The position numbers were made by a program, and so were the translations under genes. Positions 56,178 to 64,000 of a DNA stretch of 64,000 nt are shown here, in pieces (the first letter of the stretch is position 1; every line of letters begins with the position of its first letter). The stretch covers positions 2,296,282 to 2,360,281 of the forward strand of contig CP107246.1 of NCBI GenBank assembly GCA_030246985.1, written 5' to 3'. Source of the DNA: Candidatus Nitricoxidivorans perseverans. Lineage in GTDB: Bacteria; Pseudomonadota; Gammaproteobacteria; Burkholderiales; Rhodocyclaceae. The notes below the pieces were generated by a model. That model saw nothing but the letters and a program-made list of their open reading frames with translations. It did not search any database and had not been told where the DNA came from.

Positions 56178-57060
56178 ACTGCGCGGTCGCTTGGTCGAGA
56201 ACGAGCCGACGGCAAACCACGTTTCGTGGCGCGCCGGCGGCCCGGTGGCCAAGGCCTATTTCCCGGTCGACCTTGCCGATTTGGCGAATTTCATCGGCGG
56301 CATTCGCCACGACGAGCGCTTGATGGTCGTCGGCCTGGGCAGCAACCTGCTGGTGCGCGACGGCGGTTTCGACGGCACGGTGGCGTTCACCCACGGCGCC
56401 CTTCGGGAACTGCGCCGGGAGCCGGACGGCGCGGTCTACGCGGAAGCCGGCGTGGCCAGCCCCAAGGTGGCGCGCTTCGCCGCCGATCACGACCTGGCCG
56501 GCGCCGAGTTCCTGGCCGGCATCCCCGGCACCTTCGGCGGCGCGCTGGCCATGAACGCCGGCTGCAACGGCTCCGAGACATGGAATTTCGTCGAGCGGGT
56601 ACTCATGCTGGACCGGCTCGGCCGGCTGACGGAGCGCGGACCGGAGGAATTCTCGATCGGCTACCGGCATGTCGGCCTGAAGGCCGCCACGGACGAGATT
56701 TTCGCCGCCGCCTGGCTGCGCTTTCCCGCGGGGGACGGCCAGGCTTCCCGGAACCGCATCGCGGCGCTCCTGGAAGAGCGCATCGCGCGCCAGCCGCTGG
56801 AACTGCCCAACGCCGGTTCGGTCTTCCGCAATCCCCCCGGCGACCATGCCGCCCGGCTTATCGAAGCGGCCGGCCTGAAGGGAAGCACGGAGGGCGGCGC
56901 GCGGGTCTCCGAAAAGCATGCGAATTTCATCGTTAATCCGGGCGGCGGCGCCACGGCGGCTGAGATAGAAAGGCTAATCGGCCGGATTCAGGCGGTCGTG
57001 CGGGAAAAATTCGGCGTGGAACTGGTGCGCGAAGTGCGCATTGTCGGGGAAAGTCGTTGA
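56170..57060 (+). CDS. murB: UDP-N-acetylenolpyruvoylglucosamine reductase
   Basis: A 296-residue FAD enzyme reducing enolpyruvyl-UDP-GlcNAc. The FAD region is [17 protein letters not shown], then [18 protein letters not shown], the catalytic serine in [10 protein letters not shown] and [10 protein letters not shown]. It is shorter than E. coli MurB (342), as in type II enzymes. I chose the ATG at 56170 overlapping the murC end. Confidence 0.95.
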   Translation: MAELRGRLVENEPTANHVSWRAGGPVAKAYFPVDLADLANFIGGIRHDERLMVVGLGSNLLVRDGGFDGTVAFTHGALRELRREPDGAVYAEAGVASPKVARFAADHDLAGAEFLAGIPGTFGGALAMNAGCNGSETWNFVERVLMLDRLGRLTERGPEEFSIGYRHVGLKAATDEIFAAAWLRFPAGDGQASRNRIAALLEERIARQPLELPNAGSVFRNPPGDHAARLIEAAGLKGSTEGGARVSEKHANFIVNPGGGATAAEIERLIGRIQAVVREKFGVELVREVRIVGESR

Positions 57061-57974
57061 TGCAAAAAACATTCGGGAAAGTGGCGGTGATGCTGGGCGG
57101 CGATTCGGCGGAACGCGAGGTTTCGCTGAAGAGCGGCGCGGCCGTGCTGGCCGCGTTGTGTCGGGTCGGCGTCGATGCCCATGCCTTCGACCCGAGCGAG
57201 CGTCCCCTGTCCGCCCTCATGGACGAGGGCTTCGAGCGCGCCTTCATCGCCCTGCACGGACGGGGCGGCGAGGACGGCTGCCTCCAGGGCGCCCTGGAAC
57301 TGATGAAGATTCCCTACACCGGCAGCGGCGTGCTCGCTTCCAGCCTCGGCATGGACAAATGGCGCACCAAGCTCGTCTGGCAGGCGGCGGGCATTCCCGT
57401 GCCCGACTATGCGCTACTCGACGAATCCACGGATTTCGCCGCCGTCGAGGCCCGGCTCGGCCTGCCGCTGTTCGTCAAGCCGGCCAACGAGGGCTCCAGC
57501 ATCGGCATCACCAAGGTCAAGGCGGCCGGAGAGCTGCGCGCCGCCCGGGAAACGGCGTCGAGATACGACCGCTGGGTCATTGCCGAGCGGTTCCTGGCCG
57601 GGGGCGAGTTTACGGTGGCGATCCTGGGAAATCAGGCCTTGCCCGTGATTCGCATTGTGCCGGCCACGGAGTTCTACGACTACGAGGCCAAGTATTTCCG
57701 CGACGACACCGAATACCGCATCCCCTGCGGCCTGCCGGCGGAACAGGAGTCGGCGATGCAGGATATGGCGCTCCGGGCCTTCGCCGTGCTCGGCGGCCGC
57801 GGCTGGGGGCGCGTCGACGTGATGCTGGACGGCGGGGGCAATGCCTTCTGCCTGGAGATCAACACGGCGCCCGGCATGACCGACCATTCCCTGGTGCCCA
57901 TGGCGGCCCGGTCGGCGGGGATTTCCTTCGAACAGCTGGTGGTCGGGATACTGGAGGAGGCCGCCCTTGGCTAG
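57060..57974 (+). CDS. ddl: D-alanine:D-alanine ligase
   Basis: A 304-residue ATP-grasp ligase supplying D-Ala-D-Ala to MurF. Motifs: [55 protein letters not shown] and [16 protein letters not shown]. The first base of the ATG is the last base of the murB stop. The location in the dcw cluster corresponds to ddlB. Confidence 0.96.
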   Translation: MQKTFGKVAVMLGGDSAEREVSLKSGAAVLAALCRVGVDAHAFDPSERPLSALMDEGFERAFIALHGRGGEDGCLQGALELMKIPYTGSGVLASSLGMDKWRTKLVWQAAGIPVPDYALLDESTDFAAVEARLGLPLFVKPANEGSSIGITKVKAAGELRAARETASRYDRWVIAERFLAGGEFTVAILGNQALPVIRIVPATEFYDYEAKYFRDDTEYRIPCGLPAEQESAMQDMALRAFAVLGGRGWGRVDVMLDGGGNAFCLEINTAPGMTDHSLVPMAARSAGISFEQLVVGILEEAALG

Positions 57975-58746
57975 GAAGAAACCACGGGAATCCGCGGCGG
58001 CCCGGGGCGAGGGCTTCTGGGACCAACCCGCGCTGATGAGCCTGGCGGCCGATTTCCTGATCGTCCTGGGCGCCGCCGGCCTAGCCTGGGCGGCCACGAC
58101 GGCGCTTCAGCGCCTGCCCGTCTTTCCCTTGCGCGAGATGGTGGTCGTCGGCCCGGCCGGGCAGGTGACGCGCGAGCAGATCGAGCATGCGGCCCGCGGG
58201 GCGGTGACCGGCAATTTCTTCACCATCGACCTGGAATCGGCGCGCGCCGCCTTCGGAAAGCTGCCCTGGGTTCGGAATGCCGAGGTGCGCCGCCGCTGGC
58301 CGGACGGCATCGAACTCGTCCTGGAAGAGCACGTCGCCGCCGCCCGCTGGAAGCCGGCGGGGGCCGCCGGCACTCCGGAAGGACGTCTGGTCAACACATG
58401 GGGGGAAGTCTTCGCCGGAACGTCCGATGAGGCGCTGCCCGCGTTTTCCGGACCGGAAGGTTCGGCGCCGCGGCTGCTGGAACGCCACCGCGGCTTCGAG
58501 GCGGCGCTGGCCGCCGCCGGCCACCGCGTGGAAGGGATCGCGCTGTCGGCCCGCGAAGCCTGGCAACTGCACCTGGAGGGCGGCCTCGTTCTGGAACTGG
58601 GCCGCGACCAGCCCAGGCACCCGCTGGCGGAACGGGTCATCCGCTTCGCCGAGCACTATCCGGCGGCGCGCGAGGCGGCCGGTTTTTCCGCCGGCGTCGT
58701 CGACATGCGTTACCCCAACGGCTTCGCCCTGAGGCCCGAGACATGA
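57967..58746 (+). CDS. ftsQ: Cell division protein FtsQ
   Basis: A 259-residue bitopic protein. A membrane helix (about 27-48) is followed by the POTRA domain ([20 protein letters not shown]) and the FtsQ beta domain ([21 protein letters not shown]). The start is the rare TTG at 57967, supported by GGAGGAGG eight bases before it; it overlaps the ddl stop by 8 bases. The weak start codon may keep FtsQ low. Confidence 0.93.
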   Translation: MARKKPRESAAARGEGFWDQPALMSLAADFLIVLGAAGLAWAATTALQRLPVFPLREMVVVGPAGQVTREQIEHAARGAVTGNFFTIDLESARAAFGKLPWVRNAEVRRRWPDGIELVLEEHVAAARWKPAGAAGTPEGRLVNTWGEVFAGTSDEALPAFSGPEGSAPRLLERHRGFEAALAAAGHRVEGIALSAREAWQLHLEGGLVLELGRDQPRHPLAERVIRFAEHYPAAREAAGFSAGVVDMRYPNGFALRPET

Positions 58747-59990
58747 GCAAGGAAGCGAAACGCGACCTCATCGTCGGCCTGGACATCGGCACGTCCAAGA
58801 TCGTCGCCATCGTCGCCGAGCTGAATGACGAGGGGCAGATCGTCATCCTCGGCCTCGGCAGCCACCAGTTCGAGGAGAACAAGGGCAAGGGCCTCAAGAA
58901 GGGCGTCGTCGTCAGCATCGAGGCGACGGTGGACGCCATTTCGCGCGCCATCCAGGAAGTCGAGCTGATGGCCGGCTGCAAGGTGAAGGAGGTCTACACC
59001 GGGATCGCCGGCGCCCACATCAAGAGCAAGGACTCCAACGGCATGGCCGTGGTGCGCGAGCAGGAGGTGACCCAGTTCGACGTCGAGCGGGCCATCGAGG
59101 CGGCCAACGCGACGCCGATTTCCGCCGACGACCGGATCCTGCATACGCTGGTCCAGGAGTTCATCGTCGACGGCCAGGACGGCGTCAAGGAGCCGATCGG
59201 CATGGACGCCAAGCGGCTGGAGGTGCGCGTGCACCTCGTCACCGGCGCGGTCACCGCCGTGCAGAACATCGTCAAGTGCGTGCATCGCTGCGGCCTGGAA
59301 GTGGTCGACCTCGTGCTCCAGCCGCTGGCTTCCGGCTACGCGGTGCTGACCGACGACGAAAAGGACGTCGGCGTCTGCCTGGTCGACATCGGCGGCGGCA
59401 CGACCGACATCGCCGTGTTCACCCAGGGCGCCATCCGCCACACGGCGGTGATCCCGATCGCGGGCGACCAGATCACGTCGGACATAGGCATCGCGCTGCG
59501 CACCTCGACGCCGGACGCCGAGGAAATCAAGATCCGCTACGGCGTCGCGCTCCAGCAGCTGGCCGACCCGGAGGAGATGATCGAGGTGCCCGGCGTCGGC
59601 GACCGGCCGGCGTCGAGCCTTTCGCGCCAGACCCTGGCCGGATTCGTCCAGCCGCGCGTCGAGGAGATATACCAGAAGGTGCATGACGAGCTGGTGCGCA
59701 GCGGCTACGACCGTCTGCTGCGCGCCGGCATCGTGCTGACCGGCGGTTCGGCCGCGATGCCGGGCATGGCCGAGCTGGGCGAGGAGGTCTTCCACAACAC
59801 GGTGAAGGTGGGCATGCCGCACTACGACGGCAATTTGCGCGACTTCGTGCGCAACCCGCGCTATTCGACGGCCATGGGCCTGCTGCTGGAAGGTGTGGCC
59901 CAGAAGCGGCGGGGCCTCAAGGCGCAGGGGCCCGTGACGTTCAGGCAGGTTCTGGCCCGGATGCGGGCCTGGTTCGGCCGGAATTTTTGA
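58743..59990 (+). CDS. ftsA: Cell division protein FtsA
   Basis: A 415-residue actin-like protein tethering FtsZ to the membrane. The phosphate loop is VGLDIGTSKIVAIVAEL, the second DIGGGTTDIAVF (about 216-227), the adenosine site LTGGSAAMPGM, and the C-terminal amphipathic helix has VLARMRAWFGRNF. The start overlaps the ftsQ stop (ATGA). Confidence 0.97.
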   Translation: MSKEAKRDLIVGLDIGTSKIVAIVAELNDEGQIVILGLGSHQFEENKGKGLKKGVVVSIEATVDAISRAIQEVELMAGCKVKEVYTGIAGAHIKSKDSNGMAVVREQEVTQFDVERAIEAANATPISADDRILHTLVQEFIVDGQDGVKEPIGMDAKRLEVRVHLVTGAVTAVQNIVKCVHRCGLEVVDLVLQPLASGYAVLTDDEKDVGVCLVDIGGGTTDIAVFTQGAIRHTAVIPIAGDQITSDIGIALRTSTPDAEEIKIRYGVALQQLADPEEMIEVPGVGDRPASSLSRQTLAGFVQPRVEEIYQKVHDELVRSGYDRLLRAGIVLTGGSAAMPGMAELGEEVFHNTVKVGMPHYDGNLRDFVRNPRYSTAMGLLLEGVAQKRRGLKAQGPVTFRQVLARMRAWFGRNF

Positions 59991-60020
59991 TTTTGCAGCA
60001 GCAACGACAAGGAGGCGAGC

Positions 60021-61202
60021 ATGTTTGAAATCATCGACAAGGACCCGAATCCGACCGTCATCAAGGTCATCGGCGTCGGCGGCGCCGGCGGCAATGCCGT
60101 CGAACACATGATCCGCGAAGGCGTGCAGGGGGTGGAGTTCATCTGCGCCAACACCGACGCCCAGGCGCTCAAGCATTCCTCGGCCGGCATCAAGCTTCAG
60201 ATGGGGCCGGGGCTGGGCGCCGGCGGCAAGCCGGAAAAGGCCCGCGATCTCGCCAGTGCCGATCGCGAGCGGATCGCCGAGGCCCTGGCGGGCGCCCACA
60301 TGGTGTTCATCACCGCCGGCATGGGGGGCGGCACCGGCACCGGCGCGGCGCCGGTGGTGGCCGGGGTCGCCCGCGAGCTGGGCATCCTGACGGTGGCCGT
60401 GGTCACCAAGCCCTTCGAGTTCGAGGGCCGGCGCATGCGCCTGGCCGAGGAAGGCTTGAGCGAGCTGGCCCAGCACGTGGATTCCCTGATCATCATCCTC
60501 AACGAGAAGCTCATGGAAGTGCTCGGCGACGACGTCAGCATGCAGGAAGCCTTCCGGTCGGCCGACAACGTGCTGAAGAACGCCGTCGGCGGCATCGCCG
60601 AGATCATCAACGTGCCGGGCCTCGTGAACGTCGACTTCGAGGACGTGCGCACGGTGATGGGCGAGATGGGCAAGGCCATGATGGGTTCGGCCACCGCCGC
60701 CGGCGTCGACCGCGCCCGCACCGCCGCCGAACAGGCCGTCGCCAGCCCGCTGTTGGAGGGCATCGAGCTGTCCGGCGCGCGCGGCGTGCTGGTCAACATC
60801 ACCGCCAACCGCCAGTTGGGCATGCGTGAGGTCAAGGAGGTGATGGCGACCATCCGCAACTACACCCACGCGGAAGCCACCATCATCTTCGGCACCGTCT
60901 TCGAGGACGGCATGGAAGACCAGCTGCGGGTCACCGTGGTCGCCACCGGCTTGGGCGGCGGCGCTCGCGCCGCCGCGCGGCCGAAGCTCCAGCCGGTGCC
61001 GGTGTCGGCCGAAGGCTACGGGCTGCGCACCGGCACCGACGACCGGCCGATGGGAGAGCCCGTCGCCGGCGGCCTGGATACGGGTTTGCCCCAGGTATTC
61101 ACTTCCAATCGCGGCGCCCGAAACGCCATGGCCGATTCCATGGCCGCCAGCGGCGTGGACAAGTACGACATCCCCGCCTTTCTGAGGAAGCAGGCCGACT
61201 GA
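60021..61202 (+). CDS. ftsZ: Cell division protein FtsZ
   Basis: A 393-residue tubulin-like GTPase forming the Z ring. GTP-binding GVGGAGGNAVEHMI and GGGTGTGAAPVVA (about 102-114), the T7 loop NVDFEDVRTVM, a variable linker from about 315, and the conserved C-terminal peptide KYDIPAFLRKQ that binds FtsA and other partners. AAGGAGG precedes the ATG, and a 30-base gap separates it from ftsA. Confidence 0.98.
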   Translation: MFEIIDKDPNPTVIKVIGVGGAGGNAVEHMIREGVQGVEFICANTDAQALKHSSAGIKLQMGPGLGAGGKPEKARDLASADRERIAEALAGAHMVFITAGMGGGTGTGAAPVVAGVARELGILTVAVVTKPFEFEGRRMRLAEEGLSELAQHVDSLIIILNEKLMEVLGDDVSMQEAFRSADNVLKNAVGGIAEIINVPGLVNVDFEDVRTVMGEMGKAMMGSATAAGVDRARTAAEQAVASPLLEGIELSGARGVLVNITANRQLGMREVKEVMATIRNYTHAEATIIFGTVFEDGMEDQLRVTVVATGLGGGARAAARPKLQPVPVSAEGYGLRTGTDDRPMGEPVAGGLDTGLPQVFTSNRGARNAMADSMAASGVDKYDIPAFLRKQAD

Positions 61203-61219
61203 ATTCCGCGATACGGCCG

Positions 61220-61253
61220 GCGCTCCGGGAGAATTCGCCTCCTCCCGGGGCGC
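61220..61253 (+). promoter_or_regulatory. Hairpin between ftsZ and lpxC
   Basis: A 12-bp stem (61220-61231 with 61242-61253, one G-U pair) and a 10-base loop. Only a poor T run follows (TTGTGCC), so it may attenuate or stabilise the mRNA rather than fully terminate. A TAAAAT at 61262-61267 could be a -10 for an lpxC transcript with a very short leader. Confidence 0.5.
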
Positions 61254-61274
61254 TTGTGCCGTAAAATTGCCGCC

Positions 61275-62189
61275 ATGCTTCGCCAACGCACCCTCAAATC
61301 CGTCATCCGCGCCACGGGCGTCGGCCTCCATTCCGGCGCCAAGGTGTCGATCGCCCTGCGGCCGGCGCAGCCCGGCACGGGGATCGTTTTCCACCGGGTC
61401 GATCTGACCCCGCCGGTCGACCTGCCGGCCGACCCCTTCATGGTCGGCGACACGCGCATGGCCTCCTGCCTGGAGAAGGACGGCGTCAGGCTCGGCACGG
61501 TCGAGCACCTGATGTCGGCGCTGGCCGGCCTGGGGCTGGACAACGTCCATGTGGACGTGGATGCCGCCGAGCTGCCGATCATGGACGGCTCCGCCGCCCC
61601 CTTCGTTTTCCTGCTGCAATCGGCCGGCATCGAGGAACAGAACGCGCCCAAGAAGTTCCTGCGCGTGAGGAAGCCGGTGGAGGTGCGCGAGGGAGACAAG
61701 TGGGCGCGCCTGGACCCCTACGAGGGATTCCGGCTGTCCTTTTCCATCCTCTTCAACCACCCGGCGGTGGATCAGTCCGGCACATCGGTCAGCGTGGACT
61801 TCGCCGACGATTCCTACGTGCGCAACGTCGCCCGCGCCCGTACCTTTGGATTCACCCAGGACGTCGAGGCGTTGCGCGCGCAGGGCCTGGCGCTGGGCGG
61901 CAGCCTCGACAACGCCATCGTGATGGACGAATACCGCGTGCTGAACGCGGAAGGGCTGCGCGTGCCCGACGAATTCGTGCGCCACAAGGTGCTCGACGCC
62001 ATCGGCGACCTGTATCTGGCCGGCCATCCGCTGCTGGCCGCCTTTTCCGCCCACAAGTCCGGCCATGCCATGAACAACCGCCTGCTGCGGGAACTCCTGG
62101 CGGACGCCTCGGCCTGGGAATGGGCGAGCTTCGAGCGGGAGGAGACCACCCCCGCGGCCGTCTCCGGCCTCTACCCGCAACCCGCCTGA
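61275..62189 (+). CDS. lpxC: UDP-3-O-acyl-GlcNAc deacetylase LpxC
   Basis: A 304-residue zinc deacetylase, the committed step of lipid A synthesis. The zinc ligands sit in [13 protein letters not shown] and [14 protein letters not shown] (His and Asp), and the catalytic histidine in [10 protein letters not shown]. It begins [20 protein letters not shown] like other LpxC proteins; I chose the ATG at 61275 over an upstream GTG. Its stop shares a base with the start of the next small gene. Confidence 0.97.
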   Translation: MLRQRTLKSVIRATGVGLHSGAKVSIALRPAQPGTGIVFHRVDLTPPVDLPADPFMVGDTRMASCLEKDGVRLGTVEHLMSALAGLGLDNVHVDVDAAELPIMDGSAAPFVFLLQSAGIEEQNAPKKFLRVRKPVEVREGDKWARLDPYEGFRLSFSILFNHPAVDQSGTSVSVDFADDSYVRNVARARTFGFTQDVEALRAQGLALGGSLDNAIVMDEYRVLNAEGLRVPDEFVRHKVLDAIGDLYLAGHPLLAAFSAHKSGHAMNNRLLRELLADASAWEWASFEREETTPAAVSGLYPQPA

Positions 62190-62380
62190 TGCTGTTGCTG
62201 AGAGTGGTCGGCATTCTGACGGCCATCGCCATCGGCGCCGGCATCGCGGCCTTTCTCTTCACCGGCGACCGGCGCTACCTCCGTCTTTCGGGCCGCATCG
62301 TCCGGTATGCGATTGTCTTCGTGCTGGCGGTGCTGGCGCTGTTCCTCCTCGAACGGGGCGTCGTCATGCTGCCGTTCTGA
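62189..62380 (+). CDS. Small membrane protein downstream of lpxC
   Basis: A 63-residue protein with two membrane helices (about 2-25 and 39-57) joined by a basic loop (FTGDRRYLRLSGRIVRY). The ATG overlaps the lpxC stop (TGATG), arguing for a real, coupled gene. I do not know a function. The last 17 bases overlap the convergent dciA gene. Confidence 0.7.
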   Translation: MLLLRVVGILTAIAIGAGIAAFLFTGDRRYLRLSGRIVRYAIVFVLAVLALFLLERGVVMLPF

Positions 62381-62816
62381 CCAGCCGGGTGATCGCAGCC
62401 CGGAGCGGAGATTCTTCCGACAGGCTGTCGGCGAGCGACGTGAGTCCACGCTTCTGGTTTTCGCCAAGTGTGGCGTGACGAGGTTTCCCCGGCTTGGTCA
62501 ATCCTCGAATCCGGGGTTGCACCCGTATTTCGATTCCGGTAACCTCCGCCGTTTCAGAACGAAAAACGTCGACGAGAGTAGGGGCAATTTGCTTCAGCTT
62601 CGCGGCGACCGCGCCGTTGGCGGCGTGGATGACGATGTTCCCTGACTTGAGATTTGCGATCCGGGCGCCGCTTGATAGCGGAGTGGCCGCCTCGAGGAGG
62701 CGCTGCATGCGCAGCAGACGGTCGGCATGCCCGGTGAGCCGGGCCAATCCGGCGTCTGCCTTCAAGCAGGCGGCCAGGCTGCGGGCTCCTCGTTGCACGG
62801 GTTGCATGGGTCGCAT
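62364..62816 (-). CDS. dciA: DciA-like protein (DUF721)
   Basis: A 150-residue protein of the DUF721 family, which includes the DnaB helicase operator DciA that loads the replicative helicase in bacteria without DnaC. The family segment is VIHAANGAVAAKLKQIAPTL followed by TGIEIRVQPR. In-frame ATGs at 62816 and 62807 both fit. It is divergent from the M23 gene with about 25 bases between, and its location next to secA is common in betaproteobacteria. Confidence 0.82.
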   Translation of the reverse strand: MRPMQPVQRGARSLAACLKADAGLARLTGHADRLLRMQRLLEAATPLSSGARIANLKSGNIVIHAANGAVAAKLKQIAPTLVDVFRSETAEVTGIEIRVQPRIRGLTKPGKPRHATLGENQKRGLTSLADSLSEESPLRAAITRLVRTAA

Positions 62817-62841
62817 GATTTATTTTCGAGAGGAGTAGGGG

Positions 62842-63798
62842 ATGCATATTATTCTCGTCTCAGACCGGCTGGCAACAGCGAAGACCATTACCGTCACGGG
62901 TCGTCACGTGCTCCTGACCCTGGCGATGCTCTCGGCGCTGATCATCGGCCTGTCTTCCCTGTTTTCCTACGTGACCGTGCGCCATGCGGCGGAAATCCGC
63001 CTGCCCTTCCTGCAGGAACTCCTGCGCACCGTGAGCGCCGAGGAAACGCAAAAGAGCCGCGAGTTCGTGAAGGAAAACCTCAACGCCATGGCCGTCAAGC
63101 TTGGCCAGATGCAGGCCCAGGTGATGCGCCTCGATTCCATGGGCGAGCGGCTGGCGGCCATGGCCGGCGTCAAGCCTCAGGAGCTCAAGAGCCAGGAGAC
63201 CGTTCCGGCGGCGCAAAAAGATGGCCGCGGCGGCCCGCTCGTTTCGCCCCCTCCTCTCTCGGCGGAGGAATTGGAACAGGCCCTCGAATCGCTTTCTCGC
63301 GAGGTGGATGTCAAGAAGGACATCCTTTCGCTGCTGGAATCCCGGATGTTCGACGAACGGATCCGAAGAAGCCTGCTGCCGTCCACCCTGCCCGTCGAAG
63401 CCCAGTGGAACGCTTCTGGCTTCGGCTGGCGCGTCGATCCCTTTACCGGCGAGACGGCGCTTCACGAAGGCATCGACTTCGTCGCCGAGCCCGGCACGCC
63501 GATCAAGGCCGCCGCCGCCGGCGTGGTGACCGCCGCCGAAGCCCATCCCCAGTACGGCAACATGATCGAGATCGACCACGGCAACGACATGACCACCCGC
63601 TATGCCCATGCATCCAGGATTCACGTGCAGGCGGGCGCGCTGGTCAAGCGCGGGCAGATGATCGCCGAGGTGGGCTCGACCGGGCGTTCCACCGGGCCGC
63701 ACCTGCACTTCGAGGTGCGCGTCAAGGGCATCGCACAGAACCCGAACCGGTTCCTGCGGCAGGCGCAAGTCAACGACACGAAGCTGGCCCGGAAATAG
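62842..63798 (+). CDS. M23-family metallopeptidase (murein hydrolase-like)
   Basis: A 318-residue membrane-anchored protein with one N-terminal helix (about 24-46), a coiled-coil region (about 60-175), and a LytM/M23 domain from about 190. The domain contains HEGIDFVAEPGTP and GPHLHFEVR, so the zinc ligands (H, D and HxH) are present and it may be an active endopeptidase, unlike EnvC-type activators. GAGAGGAGTAGGGG precedes the ATG. The link to secA is by position only. Confidence 0.9.
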   Translation: MHIILVSDRLATAKTITVTGRHVLLTLAMLSALIIGLSSLFSYVTVRHAAEIRLPFLQELLRTVSAEETQKSREFVKENLNAMAVKLGQMQAQVMRLDSMGERLAAMAGVKPQELKSQETVPAAQKDGRGGPLVSPPPLSAEELEQALESLSREVDVKKDILSLLESRMFDERIRRSLLPSTLPVEAQWNASGFGWRVDPFTGETALHEGIDFVAEPGTPIKAAAAGVVTAAEAHPQYGNMIEIDHGNDMTTRYAHASRIHVQAGALVKRGQMIAEVGSTGRSTGPHLHFEVRVKGIAQNPNRFLRQAQVNDTKLARK

Positions 63799-63814
63799 CC
63801 CCCGCAGCTGCTAG

Positions 63815-63844
63815 AATGCCGCCTTTGCCTTGTCGGGCGGCATT
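63815..63844 (+). promoter_or_regulatory. Hairpin masking the secA ribosome binding site
   Basis: AATGCCGCC (63815-63823) pairs perfectly with GGCGGCATT (63836-63844), 9 bp with a 12-base loop. The right strand includes the only Shine-Dalgarno-like bases (GGGCGG) and ends 3 bases before the secA ATG. A TAGAAT at 63812-63817 could be a -10, in which case the hairpin would be only partly transcribed. Confidence 0.55.
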
Positions 63845-63847
63845 CCC

Positions 63848-64000
63848 ATGATTTCAGGCTTTCTAAAGAAGATATTCGGCAGCCGGAACGACCGGCTGCT
63901 GCGCCAGCTCGGCGGCACCGTTGCCCGCATCAACGCCCTGGAGGCTGGCCTCCAGGGCCTTTCCGACGAGCAGCTGGCCGGCAGGACCGCCGAGTTCCGG
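63848..64000 (+). CDS. secA: Protein translocase ATPase SecA (5' end only)
   Basis: The first 51 codons of SecA, cut by the window end. [19 protein letters not shown] and [14 protein letters not shown] are the typical opening helices. SecA drives preproteins through SecYEG. There is no secM-like gene in front; the M23 peptidase is 49 bases upstream. Confidence 0.95.
   Translation, partial: MISGFLKKIFGSRNDRLLRQLGGTVARINALEAGLQGLSDEQLAGRTAEFR

Noticed and set aside
58710-62180. 1156-codon minus-strand frame opposite ftsA-ftsZ-lpxC
   Set aside because: Shadow of three certain genes; no domain or ribosome binding site.
62842-63798. SecM-type regulator before secA
   Set aside because: The gene is an M23 peptidase with zinc ligands and no arrest-like C-terminus.

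Overview
The window is a gene-dense, strongly G+C-rich chromosomal segment of a betaproteobacterium, most likely Rhodocyclales or a close relative. This rests on gene order and protein flavour: uvrA/MFS/ssb, rsmI/yraN/SIS/BON-lipoprotein, and a complete mraZ-to-secA division and cell-wall block. No taxonomic search was possible. No intergenic gap exceeds 300 bases, and I saw no tRNA, rRNA, CRISPR array, insertion sequence or prophage.

Layout. (1) 1-11 kb: a repeat-built histone H1-like gene with a strong terminator, a very large diphosphate-type PEP carboxykinase, a patatin lipase, a PbpG-like endopeptidase, pyruvate carboxylase and an MscS channel. (2) 11-21 kb: an osmotic-stress block. A four-gene minus-strand operon encodes a membrane-anchored, sensor-like trehalose-6-phosphate synthase, a trehalose phosphatase, a GH15 hydrolase and a P-type cation ATPase. 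It is flanked by the MscS channel, a MarR regulator and a CPA2 cation/proton antiporter. (3) 21-31 kb: SCO/SenC protein, universal stress protein, ion transporter, HtpX with CbiX, a HigBA toxin-antitoxin pair, an RND efflux operon with a DUF2892 protein, and a DUF4202 protein. (4) 31-44 kb: uvrA divergent from an MFS transporter and ssb, a secreted caspase-like protein, a membrane-tethered TAXI protein, a minus-strand envelope operon (yraN, HIRAN protein, SIS isomerase, BON lipoprotein, rfaE2), then rsmI, pyrC, a lipoprotein and the RNase P RNA. (5) 44-64 kb: mraZ-rsmH-ftsL-ftsI-murEF-mraY-murD-ftsW-murG-murC-murB-ddl-ftsQ-ftsA-ftsZ-lpxC, a small membrane protein, DciA, an M23 peptidase and the start of secA.

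The most unusual observations are these. The murE-murF fusion lacks the whole N-terminal UDP-substrate domain of MurE, yet has a good ribosome binding site and an intact frame. The sensor-like trehalose synthase shares one tight operon with an ion pump. Regulatory structures were read directly from the DNA: a 10-bp-periodic MraZ operator, a long inverted repeat before marR, a terminator hairpin in the otsA leader and a hairpin over the secA ribosome binding site. In the cell-wall block most genes overlap by 1-11 bases, which suggests long coupled transcripts.
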